64,000 nucleotides of DNA from Actinomycetales bacterium (GCA_016710385.1 JADJVX010000018.1:1-64000), one strand, 5' to 3'. Counted from the first letter of the stretch, positions 18,369 to 28,020 are shown. A program made the numbers and translations. The notes: generated by a model not told the origin, from the sequence alone.

Positions 18369-18614
18369 TCAGCCCTGCGCGCCGGCGATGAAGGTGACGG
18401 CGTCGCGGACCGTCTTGAGGTTCTTGACCTCGTCGTCGGGGATGCGGACGCCGAAGCGCTCCTCGGCGTTGACGACGATCGTCATCATCGACAGCGAGTC
18501 GATGTCGAGGTCGTCGGTGAACGACTTGTCCAGCTCGACCTCGGCGGTGTCGATGCCGGTCTCCTCGTTGACGATCTCGGCCAGGCCTTCGAGGATCTCG
18601 GATTCGCTTGCCAT
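18369..18614 (-). CDS. acpP: Acyl carrier protein
   Basis: 81-residue acidic ACP that carries growing fatty acyl chains on 4'-phosphopantetheine. The attachment serine is in DDLDIDSLSMMTIV, a normal DSLS motif, and VRIPDDEVKNLKTVRDAV forms the third helix. ATG 18614 is preceded by AAGGAG. Lies between fabH and fabF in the conserved order. Confidence 0.95.
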   Translation of the reverse strand: MASESEILEGLAEIVNEETGIDTAEVELDKSFTDDLDIDSLSMMTIVVNAEERFGVRIPDDEVKNLKTVRDAVTFIAGAQG

Positions 18615-18693
18615 GGGTTTCTCCTTCTACAGATGGGGTGGTCCAGCGGTGCGGCTCCCGAATGACCCGTCGGGACGCGGGAATCGTTGGCGG

Positions 18694-19716
18694 CTAGGGC
18701 AGGACGACGACCTGCGCGGCATACACGAGGCCGGCGCCGAAGCCGATCTGGAGGGCGAGCCCGCCGTGGGGGATCTCGCCCTCCCGGAGCATGCGTTCGG
18801 TGGCAAGGGGAATGGATGCCGCCGAGGTGTTGGCGGTCTCGACAATGTCTCGGGCCACCGGGATGTCCCCTGGGAGCTTGAGCTGCTTGACCATGGCGTC
18901 GATGATCCGCATGTTGGCCTGATGGGGCAGGAAGGCATCGAGATCGGCGGCGGTGATCCCTGCGGCGTCGATGGCGCGTTGCGCGACGGGGGCCATGCCC
19001 CAGACCGCCCAGCGGAAGACCGACTGGCCCTGCATGCCGATCGATGGGAACGCCAAGCCCTGGTCGCGCACCTCCAGCCACGACTCGTTTTGCTTGATGG
19101 TCTCCCACTGCGAACCGTCCGATCCCCAGACGGTGGGACCGATGCCGGGGGTGTCGGAGGGTCCGACGACGGCCGCACCCGCACCGTCGGCGAAGATGAA
19201 CGCCGTCGAGCGGTCGGTCGAGTCGGTGAAGTCGGAGAGCTTCTCCACCCCGATGACGAGAACGAACCCCGCGCTGCCGCCGCGGACCATGTCGTTGGCC
19301 AGCGAGATGCCGTGGCAATAGCCCGCACAAGCGGCCGAGATGTCGAAGGCGACGCAGCGCAATCCGAGCGCATCGGCGACGATCGGTGCGGCCGCTGGGG
19401 TCTGGTAGGGGTGGCTCACCGTCGAGACGATGACCGCTTCGATCTGCTCGATCCGGATGCCGGAAGCGGCAATCGCATCCCGGGCTGCGGCGACCGACAT
19501 CGTCACAACGGTCTCGTCGGGTCCGGCCCAGCGGCGCGACTTGATGCCGGAGCGTTCCTGGATCCACTCGTCGGAGGAGTCGATCGCCTCGACGATCTCC
19601 GAGTTGGGGACGATGCGATGTGGGCGGTAGCCGCCGACCCCCCAGATGCGCGCGTGTCGCGCGCCCGCCGATGTGGTGAGGGTGCCGGTGCCCTTGGGTG
19701 AGGCTGCCGGGCTCAT
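18694..19716 (-). CDS. fabH: 3-oxoacyl-ACP synthase III
   Basis: 340-residue initiating condensing enzyme that joins acyl-CoA primers (in actinobacteria often branched) to malonyl-ACP. Triad: Cys in FDISAACAGYCHG, His in FLPHQANMRI and Asn in VETANTSAASIP. An N-terminal extension of about 20 residues precedes the usual IWGVGGYRPHRIVPNSEI start. ATG 19716 overlaps the fabD stop in an ATGA, indicating translational coupling; an upstream in-frame extension into fabD is not used. Confidence 0.95.
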   Translation of the reverse strand: MSPAASPKGTGTLTTSAGARHARIWGVGGYRPHRIVPNSEIVEAIDSSDEWIQERSGIKSRRWAGPDETVVTMSVAAARDAIAASGIRIEQIEAVIVSTVSHPYQTPAAAPIVADALGLRCVAFDISAACAGYCHGISLANDMVRGGSAGFVLVIGVEKLSDFTDSTDRSTAFIFADGAGAAVVGPSDTPGIGPTVWGSDGSQWETIKQNESWLEVRDQGLAFPSIGMQGQSVFRWAVWGMAPVAQRAIDAAGITAADLDAFLPHQANMRIIDAMVKQLKLPGDIPVARDIVETANTSAASIPLATERMLREGEIPHGGLALQIGFGAGLVYAAQVVVLP

Positions 19717-20966
19717 GCGTCGCTCCCACCGGTCTGGTCGGGGCTCTGGTCGGGGCTCTGGTCGGTGCCGTCCTCGCGGTGCGGCCGGATGGCGGGGCCG
19801 AAGCGCAGGATGGGCTGCCCCGGGCTGACCTCGTCGCCATTGCCGACCAGCCAGTCGCCCATGACGCCGTGATGCGCGGCCGTGACGTGGTGGGTGTCGA
19901 AGGCACCCTCGACATGGGCGAGAACCTCGCCGGCTGACACCTCGTCGCCGGGCGTCACCGAACTGAAGCTCACCCGGCCCTTGGTCGGGGCCACACCGAG
20001 GGTCCACTGCACTTCACGCGCGTGATCGTTGCCGCCGTGATCGGCGATCATCCGGAACGCTGCGTCGAGTTGGTCGGGGGTGTTGAGGGTGAGAATCTCG
20101 ACGCCAGGCATGGCCCGCTTGGCCAGCCCGGACAGGGTGCCGGCCGGGGGCACTTCGATGAGTCCGGTGACGCCCATCTCCGACATGGTGGCCATGCACA
20201 GGTCCCAGCGGACCGGAGCACTGACCTGCGTGACGAGTCGCTCGAGGACATCCCGTCCGGCATGGATGATGTGGCCGTCGCGGTTGGACACCAGCCGTGC
20301 GTGCGCCTCGTGAGTGGTCATCGCCCTGGCATACGCGCCCAACCGAGCGGTGGCGGGGGCCATGTGGGCGGTGTGGAAGGCGCCGGCGACCTGCAGCGGG
20401 ACGATCCGCGTCTTGGCCGGCGGGTCGGCAGCCAGAGCCGCCAACTGGTCGAGGGTGCCTGCGGCGACGACCTGGCCGACGCTGTTCATGTTCGCCGGCG
20501 TCAGGCCGTGCCTGGTCAACGCATCGAGCACCTCGGCCGGGTCGCCACCGAGCACGGCGGACATCCCGGTCGGGGTGATGGCCCCGGCTGCGGCCATCTC
20601 GCGCCCGCGCTCGCGGACGAAGACCAGCGCCTGCTCGGCGGTGATGACGCCCGTTGCCGCAGCGGCGGTGATCTCGCCGACCGAGTGGCCGGCGCCGACC
20701 GAGACCTGGCGGAAGCCGTCCGCGGGGCGGGGGAAGATCGACAGCAGCGAGCACAGGCCGGCGGCGACGATGAGCGGCTGGGCCACCGCCGTATCCCGCA
20801 GCGTGTCCGCATCGGCGGTCGTGCCGTAGGACACCAGGTCCATGTTCGCCACGGTGGAGAACCACTCCATCCGGTCACGGAAAGAGGGCAGTTCCAGCCA
20901 GGGGGAGAGGAAGCCGGGCTTCTGGGAGCCTTGGCCAGGGCAGAGGACAGCGAGCACGTTCACCAC
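19713..20966 (-). CDS. fabD: Malonyl-CoA:ACP transacylase with C-terminal lipoyl/biotinyl-like extension
   Basis: 417 residues, about 100 longer than standard FabD. The transacylase domain fills residues 1-310: LCPGQGSQKPG, catalytic Ser in GAGHSVGEITAA, arginine segment FVRERGREMA and catalytic His in AGAFHTAHMAP. After about residue 320 follows a ~70-residue beta-rich unit with VSFSSVTPGDEVSAGEVLAHVEG and HHGVMGDWLVGNGDEVSPGQP, which looks like half-repeats of a biotinyl/lipoyl (barrel-sandwich) domain, but the turn has HHG and no modifiable Lys. The tail repeats QSPD. First gene of the fab operon; a 92-base gap separates it from fasR. Start ATG 20966. Confidence 0.92.
   Translation of the reverse strand: MVNVLAVLCPGQGSQKPGFLSPWLELPSFRDRMEWFSTVANMDLVSYGTTADADTLRDTAVAQPLIVAAGLCSLLSIFPRPADGFRQVSVGAGHSVGEITAAAATGVITAEQALVFVRERGREMAAAGAITPTGMSAVLGGDPAEVLDALTRHGLTPANMNSVGQVVAAGTLDQLAALAADPPAKTRIVPLQVAGAFHTAHMAPATARLGAYARAMTTHEAHARLVSNRDGHIIHAGRDVLERLVTQVSAPVRWDLCMATMSEMGVTGLIEVPPAGTLSGLAKRAMPGVEILTLNTPDQLDAAFRMIADHGGNDHAREVQWTLGVAPTKGRVSFSSVTPGDEVSAGEVLAHVEGAFDTHHVTAAHHGVMGDWLVGNGDEVSPGQPILRFGPAIRPHREDGTDQSPDQSPDQTGGSDA
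19734..19764. repeat. 12-base tandem repeat in the 3' end of fabD
   Basis: About 2.6 copies of CTGGTCGGGGCT, encoding the QSPD repeats at the C-terminus of FabD on the minus strand. Likely to vary in copy number by slippage; each unit keeps the frame. Confidence 0.8.
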
Positions 20967-21058
20967 TCTGTCATTGCCGCGTGACCATTCTGTGACCCCG
21001 ATCCGGCCAAGGTTGCCAGGGTCCGCTTTGGAGGTTTCCTACAAAGGATCGGCAGCCG

Positions 21059-22255
21059 CTACTGAACCGCCGCGAGGGCGAGCGCCAGCCGGACGGCATA
21101 CCCGTCCCTGGGGTGCGCCAGGTCGTAACCGGTGAGTTCGGCGATGCGCCCGATCCGATAGCGCACCGTGTTGGGGTGGACGAAGAGCACCCGCGCGGTG
21201 GCCTCCAAGCCGCCGACCTCGAGGAAGCTCTCTGCGGTGTGCAGCAGGGTTGCGTTGGCGCGCAACGGGTTCGCGATGCGGTCGACGAGTTGGCGCCGGG
21301 CGCGGTCGTCGCCGACGAGGACCCGCTCGGGCAGGAGTTCGTCGGCGAGCACCGGCCGAGGTGCTTGGGGCCAGGCCGGGGCCGCGGAGAGCCCGTTGAG
21401 CGCGGCCCGTGCCGAACGCCCGGCAGCGAACAGGTGGGGCACGGTGGGACCGACGACGATGGGGCCGTCGCCGAACTCGCCGGACAGGGCGGATGCCGAC
21501 TTGAGGGCATCGGTTGTGCCACCGAGGATGACCACCAGGCGTCGGCGCTGCACAGCGGCCAGAGCCTCGGCCCCGATCCGCCGCGCCGCTCTGCGGATCG
21601 ATTCACCCGTGTATGCCGTTGCGCCGGTGGGCGTTCGGCCCGCGACAACGGTGACGTGGGCGACCGAGCCCCACCCTAAGGCGGTGGCGCGCGACTGCAT
21701 CGAGTCGTCGGCTTCCCCACGCAAGACCGCATCGACGACGAGTGCCTCGAGCCGGGCATCCCAGGCCCCGCGCGACTCTGCGGCCTGCGCATAGACCTGC
21801 GCGGCGGCGAAGGCGATCTCGCGGGAGTAGCGCAACACAGCCTCGCGCAGCACCTGGGCCTCGTCGGCCGACCCCATCCCGTCGACCTCGTCCTCGACGA
21901 CCGACACGGTGGCGCGAATGAGATCGAGAGTCTGGCTGAGCGTGATCGAGGCGGTGAGTTCTCGTGGTGCAGTGCCGAAGACGTCGGCGGTCACCGGCGG
22001 CTCGTCGTCGCCCTCGGCCCCCAGCCAGGCGATGAAGGCGGCGATGCCGGCCTGGGCGACCAGCCCGACCCAGGAGCGCTGTTGGGCGGGCAACACGAGA
22101 AACCACGGGTAGTCACGCTCCACCCGTCGCAGCGCGGTGCTGGCCAGCGGTCCGGCAGCGCGCTCCAGTAGCCCCAGGACCTCCCGGCTGGGGCGGCGCC
22201 GTGGCGTCGGACTCACCCCCGTGAGTCTAGTGACCCGGTTTTGTATGCCGTCCAC
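21059..22255 (-). CDS. fasR: PucR-type transcriptional activator of fatty acid synthesis (FasR)
   Basis: 398-residue regulator. The C-terminal PucR helix-turn-helix (HTH_30) is clear: LEVGGLEATARVLFVHPNTVRYRIGRIAELTGYD. A GGDEF-like middle domain (about residues 200-300: ALGWGSVAHVTVVAGRTP, RRLVVILGG) precedes it. In Streptomyces the same family and position define FasR, the activator of the fabD-fabH-acpP-fabF promoter, so the role here is a strong inference from synteny. Lies directly upstream of fabD on the same strand. Start ATG 22255 has no strong ribosome binding site; ATG/GTG alternatives further in would shorten it by up to ~12 residues. Confidence 0.88.
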   Translation of the reverse strand: MDGIQNRVTRLTGVSPTPRRRPSREVLGLLERAAGPLASTALRRVERDYPWFLVLPAQQRSWVGLVAQAGIAAFIAWLGAEGDDEPPVTADVFGTAPRELTASITLSQTLDLIRATVSVVEDEVDGMGSADEAQVLREAVLRYSREIAFAAAQVYAQAAESRGAWDARLEALVVDAVLRGEADDSMQSRATALGWGSVAHVTVVAGRTPTGATAYTGESIRRAARRIGAEALAAVQRRRLVVILGGTTDALKSASALSGEFGDGPIVVGPTVPHLFAAGRSARAALNGLSAAPAWPQAPRPVLADELLPERVLVGDDRARRQLVDRIANPLRANATLLHTAESFLEVGGLEATARVLFVHPNTVRYRIGRIAELTGYDLAHPRDGYAVRLALALAAVQ

Positions 22256-22335
22256 AACCGCGGCAGCACGGGCGGAACCGGACGGGGGCCATCGGGACCT
22301 GCCTGGCCGAGGTCAGAACCGCACGGTGACCGAGG

Positions 22336-23760
22336 TCAGTCGGTGCCGGCTTCCATGGCGGCCCGGTCGAGAGTCTCCACCTCGCCGTCGTCGATCACCT
22401 CGGGGTTGGCCGCAATGGATGCCGCGCCGCCGGGCTCGAGCCGGCCGATGAGCTCGGCGTGACCGCCGAGGAGCTGGCCCTGCGCGGCATACAGCTCGAG
22501 CTTGGAGCGTGTGTCGGCGATGTCGAGGTTGCGCATGGTGAGTTGACCAATGCGGTCGATCGGCCCGAAGGCGGCGTCCTCGGTGCGCTCCATCGACAGC
22601 TTGTCCGGGTGATAAGAGAACCCCGGGCCTCGAGTGTCGATGATGGAGTAGTCGTCGCCGCGGCGCAGCCGCAAGGTGACCTGGCCGGTCACGGCCGAGG
22701 CGACCCAGCGCTGCAGCGACTCGCGCAACATGAGCGACTGCGGGTCGAACCAGCGGCCTTCGTAGAGCAGCCGGCCGAGCCGTCGCCCTTCGGCGTGGTA
22801 GTTGGCGATGGTGTCCTCGTTGTGGATCGCCGAGAGCAGCCGCTCGTAGGCGATGAACAGCAGCGCCATGCCGGGGGCTTCGTAGATGCCGCGGCTCTTG
22901 GCCTCGATGATCCGGTTCTCGATCTGGTCGGCCATGCCCAGGCCGTGCCGACCGCCCACGGCGTTGGCTTCCATGACCAGGCCAACCGGGTCGGCGGCGA
23001 AGTCGCGCCCGTTGATGGCGACCGGCCGACCCTGGACGAACTCGATCGTCACGTCTTCACTGTCGATGACGACGGCAGGGTCCCAGAACTTGACGCCCAT
23101 GATCGGCTCGACGATTTCGATTGAGGTGTCCAGGTGCTCGAGGCGCTTGGCCTCGTGGGTGGCACCCCAGATGTTGGCGTCGGTGGAGTAGGCCTTCTCA
23201 ACCGAATCGCGGTAGGGCAGGTCGTGGGCGGACATCCACTGCGACATCTCCGTGCGGCCGCCCAGCTCGGTGACGAAGTCGGCGTCGAGCCACGGCTTGT
23301 AGATCCGCAGGTTGGGGTTGGCGATGAGGCCGTAGCGGTAGAACCGCTCGATGTCGTTGCCCTTGTAGGTCGAGCCGTCGCCCCAGATGTCGACGTCGTC
23401 CGCGCGCATCGCCCGCACCAGCAAGGTGCCGGTCACCGCCCGGCCCAGGGGCGTGGTGTTGTAGTACTGCTTGCCACCGGAGCGGATGTGGAAGGCGCCG
23501 CACGCGATTGCCGACAGGCCCTCCTCGACGAGGGCGGCCTTGCAGTCGACCAGGCGCGAGAGCTCGGCGCCATATTGGCCGGCGCGCCCGGGCACCGAGT
23601 CGATGTCGGGCTCGTCGTACTGCCCGATGTCGGCGGTGTAGGTGCACGGGATCGCCCCCTTGTCCCGCATCCAGGCCACCGCCACGGAGGTGTCGAGACC
23701 TCCGGAGAAGGCGATTCCGACTCGTTCACCGACCGGCAGGGACGTCAAGACCTTGGACAC
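22336..23760 (-). CDS. argG: Argininosuccinate synthase
   Basis: 474 residues, the longer E. coli-like subtype. It ligates citrulline and aspartate with ATP in arginine biosynthesis. The P-loop pyrophosphatase motif is GIAFSGGLDTSVAVAWM; the citrulline/aspartate segments include YTADIGQYDEPDIDSVPGRA and GNDIERFYRYG. It stands apart from any arg operon here. The start is GTG 23760 with TAGGCT seven bases upstream, so the message is probably leaderless. I saw no obvious ARG box. Confidence 0.95.
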   Translation of the reverse strand: MSKVLTSLPVGERVGIAFSGGLDTSVAVAWMRDKGAIPCTYTADIGQYDEPDIDSVPGRAGQYGAELSRLVDCKAALVEEGLSAIACGAFHIRSGGKQYYNTTPLGRAVTGTLLVRAMRADDVDIWGDGSTYKGNDIERFYRYGLIANPNLRIYKPWLDADFVTELGGRTEMSQWMSAHDLPYRDSVEKAYSTDANIWGATHEAKRLEHLDTSIEIVEPIMGVKFWDPAVVIDSEDVTIEFVQGRPVAINGRDFAADPVGLVMEANAVGGRHGLGMADQIENRIIEAKSRGIYEAPGMALLFIAYERLLSAIHNEDTIANYHAEGRRLGRLLYEGRWFDPQSLMLRESLQRWVASAVTGQVTLRLRRGDDYSIIDTRGPGFSYHPDKLSMERTEDAAFGPIDRIGQLTMRNLDIADTRSKLELYAAQGQLLGGHAELIGRLEPGGAASIAANPEVIDDGEVETLDRAAMEAGTD

Positions 23761-23767
23761 GGGCGCA

Positions 23768-23773
23768 AGCCTA
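23768..23773 (-). promoter_or_regulatory. -10 element of argG (leaderless)
   Basis: TAGGCT on the minus strand, seven bases before the GTG start of argG; no ribosome binding site. Confidence 0.5.
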
Positions 23774-23814
23774 GAGCGGCAGAGGTATGCCGTGTCCGAC
23801 CGTCCGCGCTCCGG

Positions 23815-24555
23815 TCACCCCGGCAGCCCGGATGGGTATCGCGCCGTGAAGATCGTCGTATAGCCGGCGTCCTGCCGGGCACCCTCGAAGACGGGCAGGG
23901 CGACTGCCATGTCGGGATCGATCGTCGCGAGGTATGCCGTCGCCGTCTCGTGGTCGGGAAAGGTCGCCAGCGTGTGCACATCCCGTCGGGTGACCGTCTG
24001 GAAGTGCTCCTCCAAGGCGGCCAGGCCGTTCTCCGAACTGAACTGGGTCTGGGCCGGGCCGACCCCCACGTCGGCCAACAGGGTGGCCAGGTGAGTGTCG
24101 CCGTTGGTCACGGCCAGGAAGGTGCCGTCCGGGGCGAGCACGCGGGTGACCTCGCGCAGCACCGCGTGCAGGTCGGGCACGTGGTAGAGCATCCACGCGG
24201 CGACGACCACGTCCGCCCAGCCGTCCGGCACGGGGAGCGAGGCCGCGTCGCTCACCTCGGCTAGCACGCCGTGGGCAGCGGTGGTCGCCACCATCGCGGG
24301 GGAGAGATCGGTGGCCAGGTAGTCGCACGAGGGAAGCGCACGGCATACCTGCGCCGCCAAGGTGCCGGTGCCGCAGCCGATCTCCACCGCGTGACGCGGG
24401 TGCAGCTCGACGATCGAGTCGCGCAGCAGCGCGGTCGGGTCAATCCCGTCGGAGCCGGGACTCCAGATCGAGATCCGTCGCTCGAGCCGGTCGGTGGTCG
24501 AGTATTGCGTCTCCACCACCGACCTGTCCCGCATCTGCTGCGACCAGTCGGTCAT
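23815..24555 (-). CDS. Class I SAM-dependent methyltransferase
   Basis: 246 residues. SAM-binding motif I is AVEIGCGTGTLAAQVCRAL, followed by acidic loop LATDLSPAMVATT, motif II-like PVPDGWADVVVAAWMLYHVPDL and LREVTRVLAPDGTFLAVTNGD. This is the UbiE/type-11 layout with an unknown small-molecule substrate. It begins 19 bases after aceE on the same strand and may be read from the aceE transcript. I choose ATG 24555 (MTDWSQQMRDRS); the frame is open further upstream but only inside aceE. Confidence 0.85.
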   Translation of the reverse strand: MTDWSQQMRDRSVVETQYSTTDRLERRISIWSPGSDGIDPTALLRDSIVELHPRHAVEIGCGTGTLAAQVCRALPSCDYLATDLSPAMVATTAAHGVLAEVSDAASLPVPDGWADVVVAAWMLYHVPDLHAVLREVTRVLAPDGTFLAVTNGDTHLATLLADVGVGPAQTQFSSENGLAALEEHFQTVTRRDVHTLATFPDHETATAYLATIDPDMAVALPVFEGARQDAGYTTIFTARYPSGLPG

Positions 24556-24574
24556 CAGGTGCACCGGCCGCCGG

Positions 24575-27361
24575 TCAGGCGTCGCCGCCCGGATTGCCCG
24601 TCGTACCGGCCGAGATGTCGAGCAGTCGGTACTTCTCGGCGGCGTCTCGAGCCAGCTGCGGGTCGACCTCGCCACGCGCCGCGAGAGTTTGCAGGGTCCG
24701 CACCACGATCGAATGGCTGTCGATGTGGAAGAACCGTCGCGCGGCCGCCCGCGTGTCCGAGAACCCGAAACCGTCTGCACCGAGGCTGGCGTAATCGCCC
24801 GGCACCCAGGGCCGGATCTGATCCTGGACCGCGCGCATGTAGTCGGACACCGCGACGACCGGCCCGGCCGTGGCCGAGAGGGCCTCGGTGATGTATGCCG
24901 TGCGGGTCGGCTGCTCGGGGTGCAGGAAGGACTGCTCGTCGGCGGCCAGGCCGTCGCGGCGCAGTTCGGTCCACGAGGTGACCGACCAGACGTCCGCCGC
25001 CACACCGAAGTCGTCGGCGAGCAACCGCTGCGCCTCCAACGCCCACGGGACCGCGACCCCCGACGCGAGCAGTTGAGCACGGGCGGGCTGGTGCTGCCAC
25101 CCCTCGGTGTCGGCCTTCTTGAGCAGGTACATGCCCTTGAGCAGCCCCTCGACATCAAGACCCTCGGGCTGGGCCGGCTGCACGATCGGCTCGTTGTAGA
25201 CCGTGAGGTAGTAGATCGCGTCGCGGCTGCGCCCGCGCGCGTCGACGTGCTCGTCGCCCCCGCCGTACATCCGCTCGAGCCCATCCCGGACGATGTGGGC
25301 GATCTCGTATCCGAAGGCCGGGTCGTAGGTCACCACCGCGGGGTTGGTCGCGGCCAGCAGTGGCGAGTGCCCGTCGGCGTGCTGCAGCCCTTCGCCGGTC
25401 AGCGTGGTGCGGCCCGCGGTGGCACCGATGAGGAAGCCGCGGCTCATCTGGTCTGCCGCGGCCCAGATCGAGTCGCCGGTGCGCTGGAAGCCGAACATCG
25501 AGTAGAAGATGTAGATCGGCACCATCGGCTGGCCATGGGTCGCGTATGCCGTGCCGGCGGCGGTGAAGGCGGCGACCGAGCCGGCCTCGTTGATGCCCAG
25601 GTGCAGGATCTGGCCCTGCTCGGATTCGCGGTAGGCCAGCATGAGATCGGCGTCGACCGGGGTGTAGTTCTGGCCGTGCGGGTTGTAGATCTTGATCGTC
25701 GGGAAGAACGAGTCCATCCCGAAGGTGCGGGCCTCGTCGGGGATGATCGGGACCACTCGCGACCCGAAGCCCTTGTCCCGCATGAGGTCCTTGAGCAATC
25801 TGACGAAGGCCATCGTCGTGGCGATCTGCTGCTTGCCCGAGCCCTTGGCCATCGCCTCGTAGGCGTCGGCGGGCGGCAACGGAAGCGGCACGTGAGCCGT
25901 GCGCCGCGACGGCACCGAGCCGCCGAGGGCCCGCCGGCGCGCGAGCATGTATTGGATGGCCGGGTCGTCGGGACCGGGGTGGTAGTACGGCGGCTGGTAG
26001 GGGTCGGCCTCGAGCTGCTCGTCGGTGATCGGGATGCGCAGCAGGTCGCGGAAACCCTTGAGGTCATCAAGGGTGAGCTTCTTCATCTGGTGCGTGGCAT
26101 TGCGGCCGGCGAAGTGCGACCCGAGCGTGAAGCCCTTGATGGTCTTGGCGAGGATGACCGTCGGCTGACCGGTGTGCTCCATGGCGGCCTGGTAGGCGGC
26201 ATACACCTTGCGGTAGTCGTGACCGCCGCGGCGCAGCTTCTCCCAGATCTGCTCGTCGCTCCACTTCTCGACCATCTTCGCGGTGCGCGGATCACGGGCG
26301 AAGAAGTGCTCCCGGACGTAGGCACCGTCGTTGGCGCGGAAGGTCTGGTAGTCGCCGTCGCTGGTCTGGTTCATGATGTGCACGAGCGCGCCGTCGCGGT
26401 CGGCGGCGAGCAGGGGGTCCCACCCGCGGCCCCAGACGACCTTGATGACGTTCCACCCGGCGCCGCGGAAGAACGCCTCGAGCTCTTGCATGATCTTGCC
26501 GTTGCCGCGGACCGGCCCGTCGAGGCGCTGCAGGTTGCAGTTGACGACGAAGGTGAGGTTGTCGAGTTCCTCGTTGGCGGCCAGTTGCAGCAGGCCACGG
26601 GACTCGGGCTCGTCCATCTCGCCGTCGCCGAGGAAGGCCCACACCCGCTGACCGCTGGTGTCCTTGATGCCGCGGTCGTGCAGGTAGCGGTTGAACTGGG
26701 CCTGGTAGATCGCGTTCATCGGTCCCAGGCCCATGGACACCGTCGGGAACTGCCAGAACGACGGCATGAGCCGCGGGTGCGGGTATGAGGACAGGGCGCG
26801 GATGGTGCCGTCGACGACGTGGGACTTCTCCTGACGGAAGCCGTCGAGGTCTTCCTCGGACAGCACGCCCTCGAGGAAGGCGCGGGCGTACATGCCCGGC
26901 GCAGCGTGTCCCTGGAAGAAGATCTGGTCGCCGCCCCCAGAGTGATCCGGGCCGCGGAAGAAGTGGTTCATCCCGACCTCGTAGAGGGTCGCGGCCGAGG
27001 CATAGGTGGAGATGTGCCCACCGACGCCGACCCCGGGACGCTGCGCGCGGTGCACGAGCACCGCGGCGTTCCAGCGGATCCATCGGCGGTATTGCCGCTC
27101 CATGTCCTCGTCACCGGGGAACCACGGCTCGCGCTCGGGCGGGATGGTGTTGATGTAGTCGGTCGCCGTCAGCGACGGGACCCCGACCTGCTGGCCGCGG
27201 GCCTGCGCCAGCAACTGCAGCATGATGTAGCGCGCGCGGGTGCGTCCCTGACCGTCGATGACCCCCTGCAGCGACTCCACCCATTCCCGGGTCTCCTCGG
27301 GGTCGGTATCGGGGAGCTGGCTGGGGATGCCGTTGAAGATGGGTCCGGACTGGCCTGACAC
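24575..27361 (-). CDS. aceE: Pyruvate dehydrogenase E1 component, homodimeric type
   Basis: 928 residues from GTG 27361. Thiamine-diphosphate enzyme that decarboxylates pyruvate and acylates the E2 lipoyl group. Actinobacteria use this AceE within mixed PDH/ODH complexes. Features: GHISTYASAATLYEVG, ThDP/Mg motif GDGEMDEPESRG with NCNLQRLDG, EHFFARDPRT, and the C-terminal VSDYMRAVQDQIRPWV. The GTG has AAAGGA eight bases upstream; the ATG at 27394 lies before that site, so GTG is preferred. Convergent with nothing and divergent from the DUF3052 gene. An in-frame TATGCCGT word lies in the intergenic region between them. Confidence 0.95.
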   Translation of the reverse strand: MSGQSGPIFNGIPSQLPDTDPEETREWVESLQGVIDGQGRTRARYIMLQLLAQARGQQVGVPSLTATDYINTIPPEREPWFPGDEDMERQYRRWIRWNAAVLVHRAQRPGVGVGGHISTYASAATLYEVGMNHFFRGPDHSGGGDQIFFQGHAAPGMYARAFLEGVLSEEDLDGFRQEKSHVVDGTIRALSSYPHPRLMPSFWQFPTVSMGLGPMNAIYQAQFNRYLHDRGIKDTSGQRVWAFLGDGEMDEPESRGLLQLAANEELDNLTFVVNCNLQRLDGPVRGNGKIMQELEAFFRGAGWNVIKVVWGRGWDPLLAADRDGALVHIMNQTSDGDYQTFRANDGAYVREHFFARDPRTAKMVEKWSDEQIWEKLRRGGHDYRKVYAAYQAAMEHTGQPTVILAKTIKGFTLGSHFAGRNATHQMKKLTLDDLKGFRDLLRIPITDEQLEADPYQPPYYHPGPDDPAIQYMLARRRALGGSVPSRRTAHVPLPLPPADAYEAMAKGSGKQQIATTMAFVRLLKDLMRDKGFGSRVVPIIPDEARTFGMDSFFPTIKIYNPHGQNYTPVDADLMLAYRESEQGQILHLGINEAGSVAAFTAAGTAYATHGQPMVPIYIFYSMFGFQRTGDSIWAAADQMSRGFLIGATAGRTTLTGEGLQHADGHSPLLAATNPAVVTYDPAFGYEIAHIVRDGLERMYGGGDEHVDARGRSRDAIYYLTVYNEPIVQPAQPEGLDVEGLLKGMYLLKKADTEGWQHQPARAQLLASGVAVPWALEAQRLLADDFGVAADVWSVTSWTELRRDGLAADEQSFLHPEQPTRTAYITEALSATAGPVVAVSDYMRAVQDQIRPWVPGDYASLGADGFGFSDTRAAARRFFHIDSHSIVVRTLQTLAARGEVDPQLARDAAEKYRLLDISAGTTGNPGGDA

Positions 27362-27594
27362 GGTGAGGGTCCTTTCTGCAGTGGCTACCTCCATCCTCTA
27401 CCCGAAAGCGGTCTACGTCACATTGCCAATCAGCGGATGGACGGTTTCGGACCCGACGAGGTATGCCGTCGCGCGGCACCTTCCGGGTGCCTGATCTCAC
27501 CTCGCCAACCACCCACAAGCGCAGGCCGCTGCGGCACACTGAGGCGAACAGGGGTCAGTCCCGCCATCAGGATCACGAAAGGATGGACACGTCC

Positions 27595-28020
27595 GTGCAA
27601 GGGCAGGCGGAGGCTGCGCAGGGCACGATGCTGGCCAAGGTCGGCTTCGTGGCTGGGCAGATCGTCCAGGAGTTCGCCTGGGACGACGATGTCGATGAGG
27701 ACCTGAGGCTGGCCATTGAGGGTGTGGTCGGCAGTCCCTTGGAGGACGAGAGCTATCACGACGGTGCGGACGCGGTGCTCGTGTGGTTCCGGGCCGATGA
27801 CGGTGACCTCGTGGACACCCTGGTGGATGCGTTGACCAATCTCGTCGATCGAGGGTTCGTCGTGTTGTGCACTCCGCGCACGGGTCGAGACGGCCACGTG
27901 GAGCCAAGTGACATCGAGGACGCCGCCGTCACCGCAGGCCTGCACCCGGCCGGGGTCGCCAATGTCTCGCGGACCTGGACGGTCGCACGCCTGGTCGCGC
28001 CTCGCTCGGCGCGCCGCTGA
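27595..28020 (+). CDS. DUF3052 family protein
   Basis: 141-residue acidic cytoplasmic protein of the actinobacterial DUF3052 family, recognised from KVGFVAGQIVQEFAWDDDVDEDLR and ADAVLVWFRADDGDLVDTLVDAL. Function unknown, but it is regularly found divergently placed beside aceE, as here. Two starts are possible: ATG 27583, which overlaps the AAAGGA site, and GTG 27595, which sits 11-12 bases after it; I choose the GTG. Confidence 0.88.
   Translation: MQGQAEAAQGTMLAKVGFVAGQIVQEFAWDDDVDEDLRLAIEGVVGSPLEDESYHDGADAVLVWFRADDGDLVDTLVDALTNLVDRGFVVLCTPRTGRDGHVEPSDIEDAAVTAGLHPAGVANVSRTWTVARLVAPRSARR

Noticed and set aside
24494..26788. Long plus-strand open frame opposite aceE
   Set aside because: Mirror of AceE codons; no motifs and the start lies inside the methyltransferase gene.
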